Positions 53,126 to 62,386 are shown, numbered from the stretch's first letter. The stretch: DNA of 64,000 nt from Betaproteobacteria bacterium (GCA_016183615.1 JACPEG010000041.1:113915-177914), one strand, 5' to 3'. A program made the numbers and translations. Notes: generated by a model from the sequence alone, not told the origin.

Positions 53126-53962
53126 CTAATACTTCTCGTCCGACGTAAACAGCCGGCTCTTCGCCATCAGGCGCAGGCCGTTTTCCACCGACGCGACGCC
53201 CGGAACCTTCTTTGCCACCCTCTCCGCCGCCGCCTTTTCGCTTTCGTCGAACACAATGCCCCTGAGAACCGCGTTCGACCCGTCGACATCGATCGTAATG
53301 CTGATGTCGGCGGTGTCCGGGCCGGCCTTCAGGGCTGCCTTGATGTGCGCCTGCAGCGCCAGGTTGGCCAGCCTGGCGTGGGACGCCGGCGTCTCCTGGA
53401 ACTCGGGGCGCGCGAGCAGTGCCTTGATCTGCTCCACGCAGCTCGTGATGGAGATGCGTTCGGTGTTGAGCACCAGGTCGTAGAGCATGGGATCGCCCCA
53501 GGTCACGCCGAACCGGTGCTGCATGTTGGCGATATGGGCGGCGTCGCTGCGCTGGATCTCCTCGCGCAGGAGATCCTGGTCGTCGGTTTCGAGCTTCTGC
53601 ATCAGGTTCCTCACCCGGCTCTCGATCGGGGCGCAAACCCGGATTGACGGAATGTGCGGAATCGCCCGCAGCAGGTAGGTGGCGCCCCAGCCGCGGATCA
53701 CCATGTTGCCCTTGGCCGCCAGCTCGTACACTTCCTCGGCGGTGTAGATCGCCAGGCTCGCCGTGTCGGTCGTCATGCGGTCGACGATTCCGCCCTTGCC
53801 CTCCATGACCCGCCGCACCAGGCTCTTCTTGACGTGCATCTTGTCCGCCACGTGCACGACCACCTCGTGACGCACCAGGGACAACCCCAGGTCCGCGGCA
53901 AGCGCCGCAGCCACGTCCTTGCCGAGCGAGCCCATTTCCTGGTTCATTGCGATGACTGGCAT
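53126..53962 (-). CDS. Cytidylate-kinase-like domain fused to a BON domain
   Basis: 278 residues. The N-terminal half (1 to about 185) resembles the Cytidylate_kin2 (PF13189) family, with a P-loop-like M-N-Q-E-M-G-S-L-G-K at residues 5-14 and a nucleotide-kinase lid region. The C-terminal part (about 190-265) is a BON domain with the typical I-D-V-D-G-S-N-A-V-L-R-G and V-E-N-G-L-R segments, usually membrane- or ligand-binding. It starts 16 bases after tctA on the same strand, so it is probably the fourth gene of the transporter operon. The substrate is unknown. Confidence 0.7.
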   Translation of the reverse strand: MPVIAMNQEMGSLGKDVAAALAADLGLSLVRHEVVVHVADKMHVKKSLVRRVMEGKGGIVDRMTTDTASLAIYTAEEVYELAAKGNMVIRGWGATYLLRAIPHIPSIRVCAPIESRVRNLMQKLETDDQDLLREEIQRSDAAHIANMQHRFGVTWGDPMLYDLVLNTERISITSCVEQIKALLARPEFQETPASHARLANLALQAHIKAALKAGPDTADISITIDVDGSNAVLRGIVFDESEKAAAERVAKKVPGVASVENGLRLMAKSRLFTSDEKY

Positions 53963-53978
53963 GTTATCTCTCCCCTGC

Positions 53979-55517
53979 CTATTGTTCGGTGCTCGCCGCG
54001 CGCCCTTCCGGGACCCCGTTCAGGCGCCCCGAGCGCAGCCGCGCCAGCACCTTCGAGATCACGGGCCAGAACAGCATCACCAGCGCCAGCGTGACAATGG
54101 AGCCCACCAGCCCGTTAGACCAGAAGATGGTCAGGTCGCCCTGGCCCACCAGCATGGCCTGGCGGAACGAATCCTCGGCCTTGTCGCCCAGCACCAGGGC
54201 CAGCACCAGCGGCGCCAGCGGGTAGTCGAGCTTCTTGAACACATAGCCGACCACGCCGAACAACACCATGAGCCAGACGTCGAACATGGCGTTGTGCACC
54301 GTGTAGGCGCCGATCGAGCAGATCACGATGATCACGGGGGCGATGATGGAGAACGGGATGCGCAGGATTGCCGCGAACAGCGGAACCATGGTCAGCACCA
54401 CGATCAGCCCGGCGATGTTGCCGAGATACATGCTGGCAATCAGGCCCCACACGAAGTCCGCCTGCTCCACGAACAGCAGCGGCCCGGGCTGCAGGCCCCA
54501 GATCAGCAGCCCGCCCAGCAGCACCGCCGCGGTCGGCGAGCCCGGGATTCCCAGCGCCAGCATGGGCAGCAGCGCGCTGGTGCCGGCGGCATGGGCCGCG
54601 GTCTCCGGCGCCACCACGCCTTCCACCTGGCCGGTGCCGAACTTGTCGCCGTCCTTGGAGAACTTCTTGGCAAGACCGTAGCTCATGAACGAAGCCGGGG
54701 TGGCACCGCCCGGGGTGATGCCCATCCAGCACCCCACCAGGCAGGAACGCAGCGAGGTGATCCAGAACTTGGGCAGCTGGGCCCAGGTCTGGAGCACGAT
54801 CCTGAGGTTGATCTTTCCGGTTTCGCCCTTGAAGGCAAGGCCCTCTTCCATGGTCAGCAGGATTTCGCCGATGCCGAACAGGCCGATCACCGCCACCAGG
54901 AAGTCGAAGCCGCGCAGCAGCTCGGTGAAGCCGAAGGTCATGCGCAGCTGGCCGGTCACGGTGTCCATCCCGACCGCCGCCAGCGCGAATCCGATCATCA
55001 TCGCCGCCAGGATCTTGAACGGCGAGCCCTTGCCCATGCCGACGAAGCTGCAGAAGGTAAGCAGGTATACCGAGAAGAATTCCGGCGGACCGAAGCGCAG
55101 CGCGAACTTGGCCACCAGCGGGGCCAGGAAGGTGATCATGATCACCGCCACCAGCGCGCCGACGAAGGACGAGGTGAATGCGGCCGTCAGCGCCGCCCCG
55201 GCTTGCCCTCGCTGCGCCATGGGGTAGCCGTCGAAGGTGGTTGCCACCGACCACGGCTCGCCGGGAATGTTGAACAGCACCGAGGTGATGGCCCCGCCGA
55301 ACAGCGCGCCCCAGTAGATGCAGGACAGCATGATGATGGCCGAGGTGTTGGGCATGGCGAAGGTCAGCGGCAGCAGGATCGCCACCCCGTTGGCTCCGCC
55401 CAGGCCCGGCAGCACGCCGATGATCACCCCGAGAATGATCCCGAGGAACATCAGCCCGATGTTGTACCAGGACAGGGCGACCTGGAACCCGTGCAACAAT
55501 GAAGTGATTTCTTCCAT
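53979..55517 (-). CDS. tctA: Tripartite tricarboxylate transporter large membrane subunit TctA
   Basis: 512 residues, around 11-12 membrane helices. The conserved TctA motif G-V-L-P-G-L-G-G occurs near residues 36-43 and the second P-G-S/T-P-T motif near 330-340 (L-G-I-P-G-S-P-T). TctABC systems are secondary, binding-protein-dependent importers of citrate and other carboxylates. The ATG at 55517, with GGAG upstream, begins 11 bases after tctB ends. Substrate inferred only from context. Confidence 0.95.
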   Translation of the reverse strand: MEEITSLLHGFQVALSWYNIGLMFLGIILGVIIGVLPGLGGANGVAILLPLTFAMPNTSAIIMLSCIYWGALFGGAITSVLFNIPGEPWSVATTFDGYPMAQRGQAGAALTAAFTSSFVGALVAVIMITFLAPLVAKFALRFGPPEFFSVYLLTFCSFVGMGKGSPFKILAAMMIGFALAAVGMDTVTGQLRMTFGFTELLRGFDFLVAVIGLFGIGEILLTMEEGLAFKGETGKINLRIVLQTWAQLPKFWITSLRSCLVGCWMGITPGGATPASFMSYGLAKKFSKDGDKFGTGQVEGVVAPETAAHAAGTSALLPMLALGIPGSPTAAVLLGGLLIWGLQPGPLLFVEQADFVWGLIASMYLGNIAGLIVVLTMVPLFAAILRIPFSIIAPVIIVICSIGAYTVHNAMFDVWLMVLFGVVGYVFKKLDYPLAPLVLALVLGDKAEDSFRQAMLVGQGDLTIFWSNGLVGSIVTLALVMLFWPVISKVLARLRSGRLNGVPEGRAASTEQ

Positions 55518-55528
55518 TTCGCCCGCTC

Positions 55529-56059
55529 CTAGAACCCTAGCCAAGCCTCGATCGGCCCCTTGTGCAGGGGCACCAGAAACTGGCGTTCAAACATCCAGAA
55601 AAAGAACACGCTCACTCCGCCGCCCACCAGCAGGCTTTTCAGCCAGCTGTATTTCCCCATGATCCGCATGAACCCGGCGATGAAAATCGTGGAAGCCACA
55701 TAGATCCCGAGCAGCTGAACGCCCAGCACGTAGACCAGGGTCGGGGCCAGCATCTTGAACACCGGCTTGAGCTGCTCGTATTCCACGAAGACCTTGCCCC
55801 GGTCCGCCTTTCCCAACACGGACTGGTATAGCGTCACCGCCGCGGAAATGAGGATCATCAGACCGATATAGAACGGGAAATAGCCCGACTGGGGACCCTC
55901 GGCGCCCCATCCGGCCCCCAGCTGGTAGCTGGAGTACATGATTACCGCCCCGAACACGATCAGGACGGCGGCCACCGTAGCGTCCACGGCCCTCGTGGAG
56001 ATGCTGCGATTCGCGGAACCTTCAGAGTGATTGCCGTTTTCCATTGCCTTGCCTGTCAT
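55529..56059 (-). CDS. tctB: Tripartite tricarboxylate transporter small membrane subunit TctB
   Basis: 176 residues with four predicted membrane helices (about 27-47, 60-82, 105-135 and 140-160), as expected for TctB. The first helix begins after a Ser/Asn-rich cytoplasmic N-terminus. The start is uncertain between the ATG at 56059 and another at 56044; neither has a strong ribosome-binding site. Between tctC and tctB is a 153-base region with inverted repeats. Confidence 0.88.
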   Translation of the reverse strand: MTGKAMENGNHSEGSANRSISTRAVDATVAAVLIVFGAVIMYSSYQLGAGWGAEGPQSGYFPFYIGLMILISAAVTLYQSVLGKADRGKVFVEYEQLKPVFKMLAPTLVYVLGVQLLGIYVASTIFIAGFMRIMGKYSWLKSLLVGGGVSVFFFWMFERQFLVPLHKGPIEAWLGF

Positions 56060-56135
56060 CTGAGTTTGCCGGCGCAGGCCGAACGACGCCCTTGGCCGGC
56101 GAAGCCTGAGTAAAAAAACGTCTGGGGTGGGAAAC

Positions 56136-56213
56136 CGGCCACGGACTTGACATCGGGTGTAGTGCTCATCACCTGTGCCGCCCCGTGGCCGTCTGCTGAC
56201 CCGGACTCCGGGT
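56136..56213. other. Intercistronic inverted repeats between tctC and tctB
   Basis: A compact hairpin ACCCGGA/TCCGGGT covers 56199-56213 and reaches into the tctC stop; a second pair, CGGCCACGG (56136-56144) and CCGTGGCCG (56183-56191), encloses it loosely. They could stabilise the tctC mRNA end, allowing more binding protein than permease, a usual arrangement for such operons. Confidence 0.4.
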
Positions 56214-57235
56214 TACTTGGCCAGGAAGCCCGCTTCCTTCATGAGATCCCGGTGGGTGTTCTCGGCCTTCTCGACCCACTTCACGTAGTCGGGCCCGGTC
56301 ATGAAGCTCTGGTTGAAGGCGCCCTTCTCCATGAACTCCTTCCAGTCCGGAGTTTCCCGGACCTTCTTGAAGAGGTCGACGTAGTAGTTCACCTGCTCCT
56401 GGGTCACTCCGGCCGGCATGAAGATGCCCCGCAACATCACGTAATCGATGTTGACTCCGGATTCCTTGCAGGTGGGAATATCGTTCCAGGACATGGTCGC
56501 GGTCACCTTGGCCTTGTAGGGCATGCGCTGGTCGTCGAACACGCACAGGGGCCGCAGGTTACCCGCCCGCCACTGGGCCACCGCCTCGATCGGGTTGTTG
56601 ACGGTGGAATCGACGTGCTTGCCCACCAGCTGCACCGCCACGTCGCCGCCGCCCTTGAACGGGATGTAGCTGAACTTGGTGCCGGTGGCCTTCTCCAGGC
56701 CCACGGTGATGATCTGGTCCTCCTGCTTGGAGCCGGTGCCGGCCATCTTGAACTTGCCGGGGCCGGCCGCCTTCGCCGCGGCGATATAGTCGGTCGGGCC
56801 CTTGTAGGGCGTGTCGTTATGCACCCACAGCACGAACTGGTCGAGGGCCAGCATCGCCACCGGAGTGAGGTCCTTCCAGTTGAAGGGGACGCCGGTCGCC
56901 AGCGGGGTGGTGAACAGGTTGGACAGGGTGATGATGATCTTGTGGGGCTCGCCCTTGCTGCTCTTGACGTCGAGGAAGCCCTCGGCCCCGGCGCCGCCCG
57001 CCTTGTTGATCACCACCAGCGGCTGCTTCATGAGCTTGTTCTTGACGATCACGCCCTGCATGAAGCGCGCCATCTGGTCGGCGCCGCCACCGGTGCCCGC
57101 CGGGATGATGAATTCCACGCTCTTGGTGGGCTCCCAGGCAGCCAGCGCGGCCGGCGCGGCCGCCGCGAGCGCCACGGCGCCAACGACGGCGCCGCCGAAC
57201 ACAGTCGTAACACGATTAAGCAGCTTCGGTGTCAT
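56213..57235 (-). CDS. tctC: Tripartite tricarboxylate transporter substrate-binding protein TctC
   Basis: 340 residues. A signal peptide (residues 1-32, ending A-A-L-A) leads to a periplasmic Bug-type binding protein. The opening P-T-K-S-V-E-F-I-I-P-A-G-T-G-G-G-A-D is typical of TctC/Bug proteins and forms part of the carboxylate pocket. The start at 57235 is chosen because AAAGGAGG is seven bases upstream; an ATG six bases earlier would be directly against that site. Bug proteins bind carboxylates through two water molecules; the ligand cannot be read here. Confidence 0.93.
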   Translation of the reverse strand: MTPKLLNRVTTVFGGAVVGAVALAAAAPAALAAWEPTKSVEFIIPAGTGGGADQMARFMQGVIVKNKLMKQPLVVINKAGGAGAEGFLDVKSSKGEPHKIIITLSNLFTTPLATGVPFNWKDLTPVAMLALDQFVLWVHNDTPYKGPTDYIAAAKAAGPGKFKMAGTGSKQEDQIITVGLEKATGTKFSYIPFKGGGDVAVQLVGKHVDSTVNNPIEAVAQWRAGNLRPLCVFDDQRMPYKAKVTATMSWNDIPTCKESGVNIDYVMLRGIFMPAGVTQEQVNYYVDLFKKVRETPDWKEFMEKGAFNQSFMTGPDYVKWVEKAENTHRDLMKEAGFLAK

Positions 57236-57587
57236 CTCCATCCTCCTTTGGTTGGTCAAGCTATCTAACCTTGGACTCCAGCGCGGCCCACGAGTTTTTT
57301 GCCGCATCCCTCACGGCCGTCGCCGGCCGGGCTCATCAAGCGTGTTCTTGGGCCGCTCTTGTGGTGCGTCCATTATTCGCCCTTTTCGACCCCGTGCAAG
57401 GGGTAATTTCGGCAGTTCTTGACCGCGGTCAATCGTCAGCCTGCCGAATCAACGCTGTGGCAGGAAATCCGGGTTGTGTTTATATTCGGACCTGCGGTGC
57501 CGGGGCGCTCCGCTGCTACGCACAATGACAAACGGGAGGCCGCCGGAAGTCGCCGCTCCGCGCCATCCCTCCCACCGCTGCAGGACT
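57236..57587. other. 352-bp divergent control region between tctC and the P-type ATPase
   Basis: No gene is seen. It holds the FNR-type palindrome at 57419-57432. Leftward, an AATAAT-like -10 (57377 to 57372) places the palindrome near -60.5, close to a class I activator position. Rightward, TATATT at 57481-57486 is a -10 candidate for the ATPase gene. Confidence 0.5.
57419..57432. promoter_or_regulatory. Second FNR-type operator TTGACC-N2-GGTCAA
   Basis: The same two half-sites as at 52398-52411, here with GC as the centre. It lies between tctC and the divergent P-type ATPase gene, 184 bases upstream of the tctC start. It would place the transporter in the same regulon as the ThDP-enzyme operon. 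Confidence 0.72.
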
Positions 57588-60293
57588 ATGACCGATCATC
57601 CGTTGACTGAACCAAATCCCGAAGCGGGCGGCCCTGCCTGGCACTGCATGGGCGCCGGGGAGGTTGCCTCCGCTCTGGGGTGTACCCCCGACCGGGGCCT
57701 TTCCGCCGCCGAGGCCGCGGCGCGCCTCGCCCGCCACGGACGAAACGAGATCCGCGAGGCGGAACGCCGCAGCCCCTGGCGCATGCTCGCCGATCAGTTC
57801 ACCGACTTCATGATCATCGTGCTGATGGTCGCCGCAGTCATTTCCGGATTCATCGGCGAGGTGGCGGACACCATCGCCATTCTGGTCATCGTCGTGCTCA
57901 ACGCTGTCATCGGTTTCATCCAGGAATACCGGGCAGAAAAGGCCATGGCTGCCCTGAAGAAGCTCGCCGCGGCCACAGCCCGGGTCCTGCGCGACGGCAG
58001 CGTGGCCGAAATTCCCGCGGCGGAACTGGTGCCGGGCGATGTCGTGGTGCTCGAAGCGGGCAACGTGATTCCCGCCGACCTGCGCCTTTTCGAGACCGTC
58101 GTGCTGAAGGTGGAGGAAGCGGCGCTGACCGGGGAGTCGGTGCCGGTCGAGAAGATCACCGCAGCGCTTTCCGACCCCGCCCTGCCGGTGGCAGACCGCA
58201 GGAACGTGGCCCACAAGGGCACCATCGCCACCTACGGACGGGGACGCGGCATGGTAATCGCCACCGGCATGCAGACCGAGCTGGGCAAGATCGCCGCGCT
58301 GCTCAGCCAGGAGACCGAGGTCAGGACGCCGCTGCAGAAGCGGCTGGCCCAGTTCGGGCGCAAGCTGGCAATCGCTGCTCTTGCCATCTGCGGTGTCGTC
58401 TTTGCGTTCGGGCTGCTGCGGGGCGAACCGCTGATGCTCATGTTCCTCACTGCCGTGAGCCTGGCGGTGGCCGCGATTCCGGAAGCCTTGCCGGCGGTGG
58501 TCACCATTTCCCTCGCCCTGGGCGCCCGCAAGATGGTGCAGAAGAACGCCCTCATTCGGCACCTGCCCGCGGTGGAGGCGCTGGGGTCCGTCACCTACAT
58601 CTGCTCCGACAAGACCGGCACCCTCACCCAGAACCGGATGCACGTGGAGGAGCTTTTCATCGACGGGCACCGCCTGCGGCACTGGTCGCGGCAGGACCTG
58701 CAGGGCGAGGCCGCCCGGTTTCTGTTCCGGGCGCTTGCCCTCAACAATGACGCGTCTGTGCCGGAGCCCGGCAAGGAATTTGGCGACCCCACCGAGGTTG
58801 CCCTGCTCACGGCGGCGCGGGAGGCGGGATTCGAAAAGGATGCCCTGGAAGCCGAGGCGCCCAGAATCGCGGAGCTTCCGTTCGATTCGGAACGCAAGTG
58901 CATGACCACGGTGCACCGGAATGCCTCCGGGGCGATCGCTTTCACCAAGGGCGCCCCCGAAAAGATCCTGGAACGCTGCAGCGCCTGGTGCCGCGGGTCG
59001 GACCGCATACCGCTCCCGAGGGACGAGGTACTGGTTACTGCGGAGCGCATGGCCGCGGAAGGACTGCGGGTGATCGCGGTGGCCTACCGGCCCTGGGATG
59101 CCGCGCCCGAGCCCCTCACCCCGGAGATCGCGGAAACCAGCCTGGTCTTTCTCGGCCTGGTGGGAATGATCGATCCGCCGCGGGCCGAGGCAGAGGATGC
59201 CGTCAAGCTGTGCAAGACCGCAGGCATCACCCCGGTGATGGTCACCGGCGACCACCCGGCCACGGCGCGCGCCATCGCCTCCCGGCTCGGAATCCTGGCC
59301 GAAGGCGGCAAGGTGGTGACGGGCCAGGAAATGGCCCGCTTCGGGCCGGGCGCGCTGGAGGACCAGGTGCGGGATATCCGCGTCTACGCCCGGGTGGATC
59401 CCTCCCAGAAAATCATGATCGTGGGAGGCCTCCAGGCCAAGGGGGAATTCGTCGCCATGACCGGCGACGGCGTGAACGACGCGCCCGCCATCAAGCGCGC
59501 CGAAATCGGCATTGCCATGGGGAAGATCGGGACCGATGTCGCGCGGGAAGCCTCCTCGATGGTGCTGCTCGATGACAATTTCGCCACCATCGTCACGGCG
59601 GTGCGCGAGGGCCGGCGCATCTACGACAACATCCGCAAGTTCATCCGCTTCGTCATGGGGGGCAACGCCGGAGAGATCTGGACCATTTTCATCCCGCCCT
59701 TTCTGGGCCTGCCGCTGCCGCTGCTTCCGATCCATATCCTGTGGATCAACCTGGTCACCGACGGCCTGCCCGGTCTCGCTTTGGCGGTGGAACGCGAAGA
59801 GCCCGCCATCATGAGGCGCCCCCCCCGGGCCCCGGGCGAGAACATCTTCGCCCACGGCATGTGGCAGCACATCCTGTGGGTGGGCGTCCTCATCGGCGCG
59901 CTGTGCGTGGGGACCCAGGCCTGGGCCATTCACAATGGCATCGAGCACTGGCAGACCATGGTATTCACGGTGCTGACCCTGTGCCAGATGTACCACGTGA
60001 TCGCGATCCGCTCGGAGCGGGAATCCCTGTTCCGGATCGGATTCACCTCCAACCTCCCCCTGCTGGGGGCGGTGCTCCTCACCTTCCTCCTGCAGCTGGC
60101 AATCATCTACGTTCCGGCCTTCAATCCGATCTTCAAGACCCGCCCCCTGGCGCCAGACGAGCTCGCCTTCTGCGTTCTGCTTCCCGCGCTCGTTTTCGTC
60201 GGGGTCGAGGTCGAGAAATGGATGGTACGGCGGGGCTGGATCTACCGGACCGGGGCCGCCAGCCCGGTGCCCCGCGCGGCGCTGCCTGGCTAG
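57588..60293 (+). CDS. Cation-translocating P-type ATPase (P2A, Ca2+-ATPase-like)
   Basis: 901 residues, typical for P2-type pumps. Actuator motif T-G-E-S near residue 182, phosphorylation motif D-K-T-G-T-L-T near 340, nucleotide-binding K-G-A-P near 462, hinge G-D-G-V-N-D near 627. The TM4 ion site reads I-P-E-A-L-P and TM6 N-L-V-T-D-G-L-P, as in SERCA/PMR1-like calcium pumps. It would export Ca2+ (possibly Mn2+) from the cytoplasm. The ATG at 57588 is chosen at the family N-terminus. Its TAG overlaps the convergent usp stop in CTAG. Confidence 0.92.
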   Translation: MTDHPLTEPNPEAGGPAWHCMGAGEVASALGCTPDRGLSAAEAAARLARHGRNEIREAERRSPWRMLADQFTDFMIIVLMVAAVISGFIGEVADTIAILVIVVLNAVIGFIQEYRAEKAMAALKKLAAATARVLRDGSVAEIPAAELVPGDVVVLEAGNVIPADLRLFETVVLKVEEAALTGESVPVEKITAALSDPALPVADRRNVAHKGTIATYGRGRGMVIATGMQTELGKIAALLSQETEVRTPLQKRLAQFGRKLAIAALAICGVVFAFGLLRGEPLMLMFLTAVSLAVAAIPEALPAVVTISLALGARKMVQKNALIRHLPAVEALGSVTYICSDKTGTLTQNRMHVEELFIDGHRLRHWSRQDLQGEAARFLFRALALNNDASVPEPGKEFGDPTEVALLTAAREAGFEKDALEAEAPRIAELPFDSERKCMTTVHRNASGAIAFTKGAPEKILERCSAWCRGSDRIPLPRDEVLVTAERMAAEGLRVIAVAYRPWDAAPEPLTPEIAETSLVFLGLVGMIDPPRAEAEDAVKLCKTAGITPVMVTGDHPATARAIASRLGILAEGGKVVTGQEMARFGPGALEDQVRDIRVYARVDPSQKIMIVGGLQAKGEFVAMTGDGVNDAPAIKRAEIGIAMGKIGTDVAREASSMVLLDDNFATIVTAVREGRRIYDNIRKFIRFVMGGNAGEIWTIFIPPFLGLPLPLLPIHILWINLVTDGLPGLALAVEREEPAIMRRPPRAPGENIFAHGMWQHILWVGVLIGALCVGTQAWAIHNGIEHWQTMVFTVLTLCQMYHVIAIRSERESLFRIGFTSNLPLLGAVLLTFLLQLAIIYVPAFNPIFKTRPLAPDELAFCVLLPALVFVGVEVEKWMVRRGWIYRTGAASPVPRAALPG

Positions 60294-60733
60294 CGGAAAA
60301 CCAGCACCGGGATTCTGGAATGGGTAAGCACTTTCTGGGTCTCGCTGCCGAGCAGGACGCCGGCGAGCCCGCGGCGCCCGTGCGACGCCATGAAAATGAG
60401 GTCGCACTTGCGCTTCTTCGCCACGGCGATGATCGCATCGGCGGGAAAGTCGTTGGTGACATGCAGGCACTCGCAGGGCACGCCCGCCTGCCTCGCCGCC
60501 TTCTCGATGACGCCAAGGTATTTGGCCGCGGTGTTCTCGATCATTTCCGCATGCTGCTGCGGGGTCGCATAACCCACCGGCACGAAATCCTCGTAGACCA
60601 GCGGCGTGGCGGGCGGCGCGGCGAACAGCCCGGTGATCCTCGCTCCGAGCGATTTCGCCAGCTTCACGCCGCTGGCGACCGCCTCGCGCGACAGCGGGGA
60701 GCCGTCCGTCGGTATGAGGATGTGCTTGTACAT
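60290..60733 (-). CDS. Universal stress protein (UspA family)
   Basis: 147 residues. The Usp fold begins I-L-I-P-T-D-G-S, and the ATP-binding motif G-R-R-G-L-A-G-V-L-L-G-S near 124-135 fits the G-2x-G-9x-G-(S/T) type, so it may bind ATP. It converges with and shares stop bases with the P-type ATPase gene. It lies downstream of the transporter gene on the same strand with 100 bases between. Role: stress survival, target unknown. Confidence 0.93.
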   Translation of the reverse strand: MYKHILIPTDGSPLSREAVASGVKLAKSLGARITGLFAAPPATPLVYEDFVPVGYATPQQHAEMIENTAAKYLGVIEKAARQAGVPCECLHVTNDFPADAIIAVAKKRKCDLIFMASHGRRGLAGVLLGSETQKVLTHSRIPVLVFR

Positions 60734-60833
60734 GTCGTCTCCTTGTTGTTCAAATTGCGCACGGGCCGATCAAAGGCAAGACCGTTGCGTCTGCTGTGCC
60801 GCGGGCTGGCGCAGCCGCTCTGGCCCGCCCCGA

Positions 60834-62156
60834 TCACCCCAGCTTGGCGTAGGGCAGGACCCAGATCAGCATCCCAAGCAGGTAGCACACGCCCGCGGCT
60901 ACGAGCGTGAACGGCACGCTCCAGGACACGAATTCCCGCAGCGAGATCTTGCGCTGCTCCTCGCGCTCGCAGATATGCAGCGCGGCAAACAGCGCGGGCG
61001 CCCCGGCGACCGTCAGATTGCTCCCCAGGGTGCCGGACCACACCAGCATCCACCACAGCGGCCACGGCTCCACCCCGGAGATCTTCAGATCGCGGATCGT
61101 GTAGAGGAACGTCAGGATGTAGGCGTCATGCTCGACCAGCCCGACAATGGGCACAGTGGCCCAGTAGAGCAGCGTGGCGCCCAGCGCCAGATTCTCGGCA
61201 AAGACCGGCGTCAACGCCTGGGCGAGCAGCTCGAGCAGTCGCATCTTCTCAAGCCCGCCCACCAGGGCAAACAGCGCGATATAAAAGAAGATCGCGCGCC
61301 AATCGAGCTCCTGGAGGATCTGCTCGAAGCTTGGCGCCTTGACCCGCTCGCCAAGGACTTCCAGAACGAGAACCAGGGTCACGGCGCCGGTCAGCGCGAT
61401 GAATCCCAGCTTCACCTGCAGCACCTCTCGGAACGACATCCCGACGACGGTCAGCAGGAACCACCCCACCACGATCGCTGCGAACAACCCGTCCGGGATC
61501 TTGAAATCGACTGCGTCCCCTGCGTCCACCGGCGCCGGGCGCCCCTTCGAGCGGAACCCGTAGGCGTACATGGCGCCGAGAGTGATCACGAAGGTCACCA
61601 TCAGGATCGGGAACGAGGACGGACGGCCGAACTGCCAGATGAAATCGGTGAATTCCGCGCCCGAGACGCTGTGGAGCATTTGCGGCGGCAGATCGCCCAG
61701 AAGCAGCGCAGTGCCCATGAAATTGGCGCTGAAGCCGATCATGAGGATCACCGGGGTCACTGGCAGGTGCAGCGCCCGGGCCAGGGGCAGCGCCACCGGC
61801 GCCATCATCAGGATAGTCACCACGTTGTCGACGAACATCGAGACCACGCCCGCCATCACCGACAGGATCATGACCAGGAGGCCGGGCCGGCCGCCGGACA
61901 GGTGCAGCGCCTGGACCGCGAGCCAGCTTGGCACGCCCGTCTTCCCGAAGTAGCCGGCGATCACCCAGATGCTCACCAAAATCGCCATCACGTTCCAGTC
62001 CACCAGCTGGAACGCGTCGACGTCGGTCATGACACCGATCCAGACCATGCCCGTAACGCCGATCAGGGCGGCGACGGTGCTGTCGATGAGGTTGGTGATC
62101 ACGACCAGGATCGTGACGGTGAACACCGCAAGCGCCAGCCACTGCATCGTGTCCAC
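60834..62156 (-). CDS. ArsB/NhaD-type ion transporter (SLC13-like)
   Basis: 440 residues, about 11-12 membrane helices. The pattern with F-V-D-N-V-V-T-I-L near 111-119 and G-S-N-L-T-V-A-G near 380-387 is typical of the ArsB/NhaD/P-protein permeases, which carry Na+/H+ antiport or arsenite efflux. A GTG start at 62156 lies nine bases after AAAGGAGAG and is preferred over the ATG at 62147. A -10-like TATAGT is visible near 62301-62306 on this strand. Substrate not determined. Confidence 0.85.
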   Translation of the reverse strand: MDTMQWLALAVFTVTILVVITNLIDSTVAALIGVTGMVWIGVMTDVDAFQLVDWNVMAILVSIWVIAGYFGKTGVPSWLAVQALHLSGGRPGLLVMILSVMAGVVSMFVDNVVTILMMAPVALPLARALHLPVTPVILMIGFSANFMGTALLLGDLPPQMLHSVSGAEFTDFIWQFGRPSSFPILMVTFVITLGAMYAYGFRSKGRPAPVDAGDAVDFKIPDGLFAAIVVGWFLLTVVGMSFREVLQVKLGFIALTGAVTLVLVLEVLGERVKAPSFEQILQELDWRAIFFYIALFALVGGLEKMRLLELLAQALTPVFAENLALGATLLYWATVPIVGLVEHDAYILTFLYTIRDLKISGVEPWPLWWMLVWSGTLGSNLTVAGAPALFAALHICEREEQRKISLREFVSWSVPFTLVAAGVCYLLGMLIWVLPYAKLG

Positions 62157-62360
62157 GGAAAGGAACTCTCCTTTACCAGAATGAATCGGCCGGAACCGAA
62201 CCTCATTCGCTAGACAGTTGGCATCCTCGTCGTTTGCCGGTGGCGCGGGCTGAAAACCGGCGCGGGCCGCGGCACGCCCGTCGCTGCGACAGGCGGCATA
62301 ACTATACATGCATGCGAATTAAGGGCATAGGCCGGCCGCGGCGCAGGATGATCGGGCAAA

Positions 62361-62386
62361 GAAAAAGGCGGGCAATGCCCGCCTTC
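62361..62386 (-). terminator. Intrinsic terminator after the second usp gene
   Basis: Leftward, the stem AAGGCGGGC/GCCCGCCTT with a three-base loop is followed by TTTTT. It is 66 bases after the usp stop. Confidence 0.85.

Noticed and set aside
54115..55254. A 379-codon frame inside tctA
   Set aside because: Out-of-frame shadow on the same strand; Gly/Arg/His-rich and no domain.
57516..60470. A 984-codon open frame on the minus strand
   Set aside because: Antisense to the P-type ATPase, low-complexity composition; the ATPase frame has all catalytic motifs.
60606..62213. A 535-codon open frame on the plus strand
   Set aside because: Antisense to the usp and transporter genes, with a His/Gln/Asp-rich composition typical of shadows of membrane proteins.
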